Shown here one piece after another: positions 30,237 through 34,781 of a DNA stretch of 34,781 nt. This DNA comes from Streptomyces hokutonensis (GTDB taxonomy: Bacteria > Actinomycetota > Actinomycetes > Streptomycetales > Streptomycetaceae), in NCBI RefSeq assembly GCF_000376565.1, contig NZ_BARG01000082.1, forward strand, positions 1 to 34,781. Reading direction: 5' to 3'. A program made the translations under genes and the position numbers. Each line of letters opens with the position of its first letter. Within the stretch, counting starts at the first letter, position 1. Under the pieces are notes generated by a model. It was not told the origin of the DNA and made no database searches. It worked only from the letters and a program-made list of their open reading frames with translations.

Positions 30237-31061
30237 CTAACCGCGGTGCTGATCCCTGTCGCGTGAATAACGCCCCGGCGTGACGCCCACCAACTTCCGG
30301 AAATGGCGGGTGAGATGGGACTGGTCGTAGAAGCCGGTGGCCGCCGCGACCTCGCCCGGCGGGCGCCCGTCGAGGAGGAGCCGGCGGGCGCGGTCGACGC
30401 GGCGGGACATCAGGTACTGGTGCGGTGCGATGCCGTAGGCGCCGCTGAACGCCCGTACCAGATGGGCGGGATGGGCGTGCACGAGCCGCGCGGCCTCGTC
30501 GAGTGCGATGCCCTCGGTGACGCGTGCGTCGAGGAGTTCGCGGAGGGTGCGGGCGAGGGCGGGGTCCGAGGTGGGGGCGAGGGCGGACGGCCGTAGATGC
30601 GCGTGCAGGCGTTCGGCGATGAGCGTCAGACGGCTCGCGGCCTCCAGTTCGTCACCGGGGTGATCGAGCGCGGTGTGCAACTGACCCACCCGCAGCCGGA
30701 GTTGGGGGTCGCGGAGGTCGGGACGGTCGACGGCGGAACCGATCAGGTCGTCCGCCAGATAAGTCCCGTCGAGATAGAGGACGCGTTTGCGGAAGCCGTG
30801 CGGGGTGGCGGGGGAGCCGTTGTGCGGGACGTGCGGCGGGAGCAGGGACACCGTGTCGTGCGGGGTGCCGTGCTCGTGCCGGTCGAGGTCGTACCGTACG
30901 GCGCCGTCGTCCACGATCAGCAGCGTCCACGCGTCGTGTACGTGCATCGGGTACGCGTACTCGGTGAAGTGGGCGTGGAAGACCTCGACGACACCGGGGA
31001 TGCGGGGCCGCCACGCGGAGACTTCCTGCTCGGGGCGGGCAGGGCCGTGGTGCGGGGCCAT
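30237..31061 (-). CDS. AraC-family transcriptional regulator (274 aa)
   Basis: N-terminal cupin-like sensor domain (YPMHVHDAWTLLIVDDGAVRYDLDRHEH, SLLPPHVPHNG) and C-terminal double helix-turn-helix (about 180-270: ALDEAARLVHAHPAHLVRAFSGAYGIAPHQYLMSRRVDRARRLL ending in the signature GFYDQSHLTRHFRKLVGVTPGRY; segments quoted loosely). ATG 31061 is chosen because TACGTT lies 6 nt upstream on the minus strand and the sensor starts soon after. It is divergent from the DUF2000 gene, its probable target. Ligand unknown. Confidence 0.88.
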   Translation of the reverse strand: MAPHHGPARPEQEVSAWRPRIPGVVEVFHAHFTEYAYPMHVHDAWTLLIVDDGAVRYDLDRHEHGTPHDTVSLLPPHVPHNGSPATPHGFRKRVLYLDGTYLADDLIGSAVDRPDLRDPQLRLRVGQLHTALDHPGDELEAASRLTLIAERLHAHLRPSALAPTSDPALARTLRELLDARVTEGIALDEAARLVHAHPAHLVRAFSGAYGIAPHQYLMSRRVDRARRLLLDGRPPGEVAAATGFYDQSHLTRHFRKLVGVTPGRYSRDRDQHRG

Positions 31062-31110
31062 GCAAAGAACGTACAAGACGCGGGAGCGGAGCGGTCGGCA
31101 GTCTCGGTGC

Positions 31111-31548
31111 ATGAGCACTGACATCGCTGGTGAACCGATCCGCTTCGACACGAAGATCGCCGTACTGCTCCGCGACGACCTGGAGCCCTGGCAGCGGCTG
31201 AACGTCACGTCCTTCCTGGTCAGCGGCCTGGGCACCCAGATTCCCGAGGTGATCGGGGAGCCGTACGAGGACGCCGACGGGGTCGGCTATCTGCCGATGT
31301 TCCGGCAGCCGGTGATGGTCTTCGAGGCCACGAAGGAGGTCCTGGTGGCGGCCCACGCCCGGGTCCTCTCCCGCGCCCTGCCGCGCGCGGTCTTCACGTC
31401 CGACCTGTTCGCCACCGGCAACGACCGCGACAACCGGGCGGCGGTCCGGGCCGTCGCCACGGCCGAGCTGGATGTGGTGGGGCTGGCGGTGTACGGGCCG
31501 CGGAACGGGGTGGACAAGGTGGTGAAAGGGGCGCGGATGCATCCCTGA
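31111..31548 (+). CDS. DUF2000-family protein (145 aa)
   Basis: Small cytosolic protein resembling the DUF2000 family: FDTKIAVLLRDDLEPWQRLNVTSFLVSGL at the N-terminus, then PVMVFEATKEVLVAAHARVLSR and a C-terminal ELDVVGLAVYGPRNGVDKVVKGARM. Fold known in this family is related to peptidyl-tRNA-hydrolase-like alpha/beta proteins; no enzymatic role is established. The AraC regulator gene is divergent, 49 bp away, a common arrangement for these two genes. No classical ribosome site is clear upstream of ATG 31111. Confidence 0.8.
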   Translation: MSTDIAGEPIRFDTKIAVLLRDDLEPWQRLNVTSFLVSGLGTQIPEVIGEPYEDADGVGYLPMFRQPVMVFEATKEVLVAAHARVLSRALPRAVFTSDLFATGNDRDNRAAVRAVATAELDVVGLAVYGPRNGVDKVVKGARMHP

Positions 31549-31882
31549 CGTCATCCGTGACGCCGGCCATGACCGAATCTGCACAGGGCGTGCGCAACCT
31601 CGGGGCGGGCGGGGCCCGTTGGGGCCGAGTTGTCCGGTTCGAACCGGCCGCCGTACCGCCTGTCAGCCCGCTGTGCGCCGCCGCGTGTAGAGAACCCGGA
31701 CCCAACTCGTGTGCACACGCACACGGTTCGGTCGCCGCCGGGTTCAACTGCCCTGCGGGGAGCGGGTTCGGACTGGATGCCCCGCACGTCGCGTGGTTTG
31801 ATCCTGCGCATCGCGGCCCGCAGCCTGTCCCCCGGCGGGACCGCATCCCCAGGTGGACCACCACGCGAAGGGCAGTTTCCCC
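31549..31882. other. Gene-free region with a 14-bp palindrome
   Basis: 334 bp with no supported gene. CCGGTTCGAACCGG (31636-31649) is a perfect palindrome. GTTTGATCC around 31796-31804 lies about 80 nt before the peptide gene's start, without a clear -10/-35 pair. Confidence 0.5.
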
Positions 31883-32107
31883 ATGAACTCCGCTCCCCAG
31901 GTTCAGACCCTCGAGATCTCCGACACCGAGCTCGACACCGTCTCCGGCGGCGTGAGCCCGCAGGTCAGCCTCAGCGTCGGCTCGACGACCCTCAGCAGTG
32001 CGGACCTCCTCGCCGAGGTCGACTCGGTCAAGACGACTGTCCTGGGCACCGTCGGCGGCACCCTCGGCGCGCTCCCCCACAGCGTCGGCGTGCACGTCGG
32101 CTACTGA
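31883..32107 (+). CDS. Small peptide precursor with double-glycine leader (74 aa)
   Basis: Begins MNSAPQVQTLEISDTELDTVSGG, a typical double-glycine leader in which the LEI-x-D-x-ELD-x-VSGG pattern is recognised by C39-type peptidase/ABC exporters. The remaining 51 residues (from VSPQVSLSVGSTT) are Ser/Thr/Val/Gly-rich, contain no Cys, and end in PHSVGVHVGY. Without Cys it cannot form lanthionine rings; it could be an unmodified bacteriocin-like or signalling peptide, or a modified one with other chemistry. GAAGGG precedes ATG 31883. No maturation enzyme lies next to it. An MFS transporter is convergent across a shared terminator. Confidence 0.65.
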   Translation: MNSAPQVQTLEISDTELDTVSGGVSPQVSLSVGSTTLSSADLLAEVDSVKTTVLGTVGGTLGALPHSVGVHVGY

Positions 32108-32136
32108 CCGGTGCCCGTCGGCGGCCATCGCCGATC

Positions 32137-32191
32137 ACGACGACGAGCCCCCTGCCCGCGGAAGGCGCGCGGGCAGGGGGCTCGTCGTCGT
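32137..32191. terminator. Strong bidirectional terminator
   Basis: Perfect 24-bp inverted repeat: arms 32137-32160 and 32168-32191 around a 7-nt loop (GAAGGCG), very G+C-rich. It lies between the convergent peptide gene and MFS gene and can stop transcription from both sides. Confidence 0.85.
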
Positions 32192-32229
32192 CGGGAAGGT
32201 GACGGCGTGGCCGTGTCGTCGCAGGGCCG

Positions 32230-33495
32230 TCAGGCCGCGCTGACCTCCGGCTCCGCCGCCACCGGGGTTTCGACGGCGGACGGTACGGCGGCCGGCAGCC
32301 GCCGCATCAGCAGGCCGTACCCCACCGCCGCCCCCGTCCCCACGACCGCGCACAGCCCCCACAGCCACTCCGCCCCGAACCGGTCGATGACGAAGCCCGA
32401 CATCAGCGGGGCGACGAGCGCGGCGACGGCCCACGACAGCGTGTACATGCCCTGGTAGCGCCCGCGCCCCTGCACCGGGGAGAGACGGACCACGAGGCCC
32501 GTCTGCGTCGGGGCGTTGATCATCTCGCCCAGGGTCCACACGCACACCGTGAGGGCGAAGACACCGACCGAGCCGGCGAACGCGGTGAGCCCGAAGCCGT
32601 AGCCCGCGAGGAGCGAGGAGACCACCAACAGCCGCTTGGCGTCCCGGTGTTCGATGAGCCGGGTGACCGGGATCTGGAGGGCGACGATGAGGAAGCCGTT
32701 GACGGCGATCGCGGTGCCGTAGTCGGCGGGCGTGAAGCCGGCCTCGCCCATCGCGACCGGCAGTCCGACCGAACCCTGCTGGAAGACGAGCGCGACGAGG
32801 AAGGACAGTCCTACGACGCTCATGAACCGCCCGTCGCGCAGTACGGTCCCGAGCCCGACCGCGTCCACGGCCTTCTTGCCGCCGTCGTCGGCCGCGACAG
32901 TGGGTCGGGACTCGGGCAGTCGCAGGAACACGACGACCGCGCAGGCCGCCGTCATCCCCGCCTCCAGCAGGAACCCGGCGCGGTAGCTGACCTCGGCGAT
33001 GAACCCGGCGGCCATGGAGGAGACGGCGAAGCCGAGGTTGATCGCCCAGTAGTTGAGGGAGAACGCCCGGACGCGGTCCTCGGGCCGCACGATGTCGGCC
33101 ATCATCGCCTGCACCGCCGGGCGGGACGCGTTGCTCGCTGCCCCGACGAGGAAGGCGACACCGGCGATGGCGAGCGGGTCGTGCATGAAGCCGAGCAGCG
33201 CCACGGCCGCCGCGGTCGAGGACTGCGCGATGAGGAGGGTGGGCCGCCGTCCGAGCCGGTCGGTCATCACGCCCGCGCCGATCGACGAGACGACCCCGCC
33301 GAGCCCGTGCAGCGAGGCGACGAGACCGGCGTAGGTGGCGGAGTAACCGCGGTCGAGCGTCAGATACAGCGCCATGAAGGTCGAGACGAACGCCCCGAGC
33401 CGGTTGACGAGCGTGCTGGTCCACAGCCACCAGAACTCGCGGGGCAGACCGGAGACGGTTTCCCGGGCGGCGCGTCTCAGGGCGGCGAGTGACAT
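32230..33495 (-). CDS. MFS transporter (421 aa)
   Basis: Integral membrane transporter with about 12 predicted helices, proton-driven drug or metabolite efflux type. After a short cytosolic start (LRRAARETVSGLPREFWWLW), helix 1 leads into the loop 2-3 motif A region GAGVMTDRLGRRPTLL. The second half repeats this as TRLIEHRDAKRLL. A central cytosolic loop (about 190-215) is Lys/Asp-rich. The C-terminal tail is rich in Ala and Val. ATG 33495 follows GGGGGA. It is divergent from gpmA. Substrate unknown; export of the neighbouring peptide is possible but not supported by known MFS roles. Confidence 0.9.
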   Translation of the reverse strand: MSLAALRRAARETVSGLPREFWWLWTSTLVNRLGAFVSTFMALYLTLDRGYSATYAGLVASLHGLGGVVSSIGAGVMTDRLGRRPTLLIAQSSTAAAVALLGFMHDPLAIAGVAFLVGAASNASRPAVQAMMADIVRPEDRVRAFSLNYWAINLGFAVSSMAAGFIAEVSYRAGFLLEAGMTAACAVVVFLRLPESRPTVAADDGGKKAVDAVGLGTVLRDGRFMSVVGLSFLVALVFQQGSVGLPVAMGEAGFTPADYGTAIAVNGFLIVALQIPVTRLIEHRDAKRLLVVSSLLAGYGFGLTAFAGSVGVFALTVCVWTLGEMINAPTQTGLVVRLSPVQGRGRYQGMYTLSWAVAALVAPLMSGFVIDRFGAEWLWGLCAVVGTGAAVGYGLLMRRLPAAVPSAVETPVAAEPEVSAA

Positions 33496-33645
33496 GGCGG
33501 ATCCCCCACGGTCGAGCATGTGTAAGTGGCCAGGGCGGCGATCACAACTTACGAAGGGGGAGGGTCGGCGGACCACTCAATTAACAGAAGCCGTCAACTG
33601 TCGGGCCGGGAGGCAGGCACCCGACCGTGGCCCGAATGCGTGGAT

Positions 33646-33659
33646 TACGCTCTGAGGCA
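33646..33659 (+). promoter_or_regulatory. Leaderless-type promoter of gpmA
   Basis: TACGCT (33646-33651) ends 7 nt before ATG 33659. Upstream, an inverted GTAAGT (33522-33527) / ACTTAC (33547-33552) pair lies in the divergent gap toward the MFS gene. Confidence 0.5.
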
Positions 33660-34420
33660 TGGCCGACGCACCGTACAAGCTGATCCTCCTCCGCCACGGC
33701 GAGAGCGAGTGGAACGCGAAGAACCTGTTCACCGGCTGGGTGGACGTGAACCTGAACGAGAAGGGCGAGAAGGAGGCGGTCCGCGGCGGTGAGCTGCTCA
33801 AGGACGCCGGCCTGCTGCCCGACGTGGTCCACACGTCCCTCCAGAAGCGCGCGATCCGCACGGCGCAGCTCGCGCTCGAGTCCGCGGACCGCCACTGGAT
33901 CCCGGTCCACCGCAGCTGGCGCCTGAACGAGCGCCACTACGGCGCCCTCCAGGGCAAGGACAAGGCGCAGACCCTCGCGGAGTTCGGCGAGGAGCAGTTC
34001 ATGCTGTGGCGCCGCTCCTACGACACCCCGCCCCCGCCCCTCGAGGACGGCACGGAGTTCTCCCAGTCCGCGGACCCGCGCTACGCGTCGATCCCCCCGG
34101 AGCTGCGCCCCCGCACGGAGTGCCTGAAGGACGTCGTCGTCCGCATGCTCCCGTACTGGTACGACGGCATCGTCCCCGACCTCCTGGCCGGCCGCACGGT
34201 CCTCGTCGCCGCCCACGGCAACTCCCTCCGCGCCCTCGTCAAGCACCTCGACGGCATCTCCGACGCCGACATCGCGGGCCTGAACATCCCGACGGGCATC
34301 CCCCTGTCCTACGAACTCGACGCCTCCTTCAAGCCGCTCAACCCCGGCGGCACCTACCTCGACCCGGACGCGGCCGCGGCGGCGATCGAGGCGGTCAAGA
34401 ACCAGGGCAAGAAGAAGTAG
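33659..34420 (+). CDS. gpmA: 2,3-bisphosphoglycerate-dependent phosphoglycerate mutase (253 aa)
   Basis: Glycolytic/gluconeogenic enzyme interconverting 3- and 2-phosphoglycerate in the cytosol. Catalytic phospho-histidine in LRHGESEWN (His13), substrate-binding Arg and His in the LNERHYGALQG loop with the acid Glu, and the second His in VAAHGNSLRALVKHLDG. C-terminal tail with Lys (KNQGKKK) is usual for actinobacterial forms. Length is normal. ATG 33659 lies 7 nt after TACGCT; no Shine-Dalgarno. Downstream hairpin terminates the transcript. In S. coelicolor the same gene lies a few genes beyond mshA. Confidence 0.97.
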   Translation: MADAPYKLILLRHGESEWNAKNLFTGWVDVNLNEKGEKEAVRGGELLKDAGLLPDVVHTSLQKRAIRTAQLALESADRHWIPVHRSWRLNERHYGALQGKDKAQTLAEFGEEQFMLWRRSYDTPPPPLEDGTEFSQSADPRYASIPPELRPRTECLKDVVVRMLPYWYDGIVPDLLAGRTVLVAAHGNSLRALVKHLDGISDADIAGLNIPTGIPLSYELDASFKPLNPGGTYLDPDAAAAAIEAVKNQGKKK

Positions 34421-34431
34421 GGTTTGTGATC

Positions 34432-34470
34432 ATGCCCCCGACCTGCGCAAACGGCGCGGATCGGGGGCAT
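34432..34470 (+). terminator. Terminator after gpmA
   Basis: Arms ATGCCCCCGA (34432-34441) and TCGGGGGCAT (34461-34470), with partially paired inner sequence, followed by TTTTCG. Position 11 nt after the gpmA stop and the T-run fit a rho-independent terminator. Confidence 0.8.
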
Positions 34471-34781
34471 TTTCGTGCGCTGGAACCTCTCTGGAACCTC
34501 AGGAACTCGCATCCAGGGGAGCTTGATCTTCCCCAGCGGGAACCGGTTGATGTGCTCCTTCGGCGCCTCGCGTGGACGGAACATTAGCTGCGAGAGCCTT
34601 CTATGTTCATCAACAAGCTGCCCGTCGCTTGAACGCGCGGTGGCAGAACCTAGGGGGCCGGCTCCTCGATTGGGCGGGGGGAGCGTGCCTATCGAGCTGG
34701 CGCCCAATGGGTTCGGTTAGAGGGCGTCTGAAAAGCCTGTCGGCGGGCAAGTTGCCTGATAGCGGGGTGGTGGCGCACTTT
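34471..34781. other. Right-end region without a recognised gene
   Basis: 311 bp with visibly lower G+C and irregular third-position use. CTGGAACCTC occurs twice (34480-34489, 34491-34500). A minus-strand frame (34707 down to 34354) remains open but runs through the gpmA terminator and into the gpmA 3' end, and I do not recognise it. The stretch may be the edge of a transferred segment or of a gene lying outside the window. Confidence 0.5.

Noticed and set aside
31620..31660. GGTTCGAACC resembling a tRNA T-loop
   Set aside because: It is a plain 14-bp palindrome; no acceptor stem, D-arm or anticodon arm can be drawn around it.
33374..33655. Plus-strand frame upstream of gpmA
   Set aside because: Covers the MFS N-terminus and the divergent promoter region; no ribosome site or recognisable protein.
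34354..34707. Minus-strand 117-codon frame at the right end
   Set aside because: Runs through the gpmA terminator and into gpmA; not recognised and no start signal, so left as an unassigned region.

Overview
The window is a chromosomal stretch of a Streptomyces (high-G+C filamentous actinobacterium). Support comes from the very high G+C with G/C-rich third codon positions, and from the gene order. A devE/devA/devB-type developmental locus lies at the left. The mycothiol gene mshA with a YbjN neighbour and phosphoglycerate mutase lie at the right, the same order I recall for the S. coelicolor SCO4188-SCO4209 interval. No rRNA, tRNA, CRISPR array, prophage or intact insertion sequence was seen.

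Region 1 (1-8.9 kb): an Eis-type acetyltransferase, then the dev locus. This holds three paralogous GntR-type regulators (devE-like, devA and a third), two HAD hydrolases (devB and a second copy on the other strand) and two paralogous ~60-residue two-helix membrane proteins. Each membrane protein is transcribed divergently from a regulator across a palindromic operator. The layout looks like a duplicated unit [small membrane protein <- | -> GntR (+ HAD)]. An APH-fold kinase, an RraA-like protein and a small HAD-like protein follow.

Region 2 (8.9-19.1 kb): accessory functions. These are a second APH-like kinase, a GNAT, a membrane protein + NmrA-like reductase + ECF41 sigma factor cluster, an SMI1/KNR4 protein, a LysR regulator divergent from an unknown gene, a decayed P-loop ATPase, a TetR regulator divergent from an FAD monooxygenase, and a third APH-like kinase.

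Region 3 (19.1-27.8 kb): conserved actinobacterial core. It holds an XRE regulator, an HbhA-like protein and a DUF2516 membrane protein (same order as Rv0474-Rv0476 of M. tuberculosis), a receiver-SpoIIE phosphatase, a secreted NlpC/P60 hydrolase, a methyltransferase, a sortase-anchored LAETG surface protein, mshA with a SigR-type promoter, and a YbjN protein.

Region 4 (27.8-34.8 kb): a Tat-exported beta-helix protein, a methyltransferase, an AraC regulator divergent from a DUF2000 gene, a small double-glycine-leader peptide gene, an MFS transporter, gpmA and a gene-poor right end.

A recurring feature is a TANNNT -10 box exactly 6-7 nt before the start codon, at 14 genes in the window. This is the arrangement expected of leaderless mRNAs, and it helped choose several starts. 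The most interesting candidates are the duplicated dev units with their unrecognised membrane proteins and operators, a degenerate phospholipase-D-like motif in the DevA-family effector domain, a Trp-rich 9-codon upstream ORF coupled to the DUF2516 gene, and the orphan double-glycine peptide.
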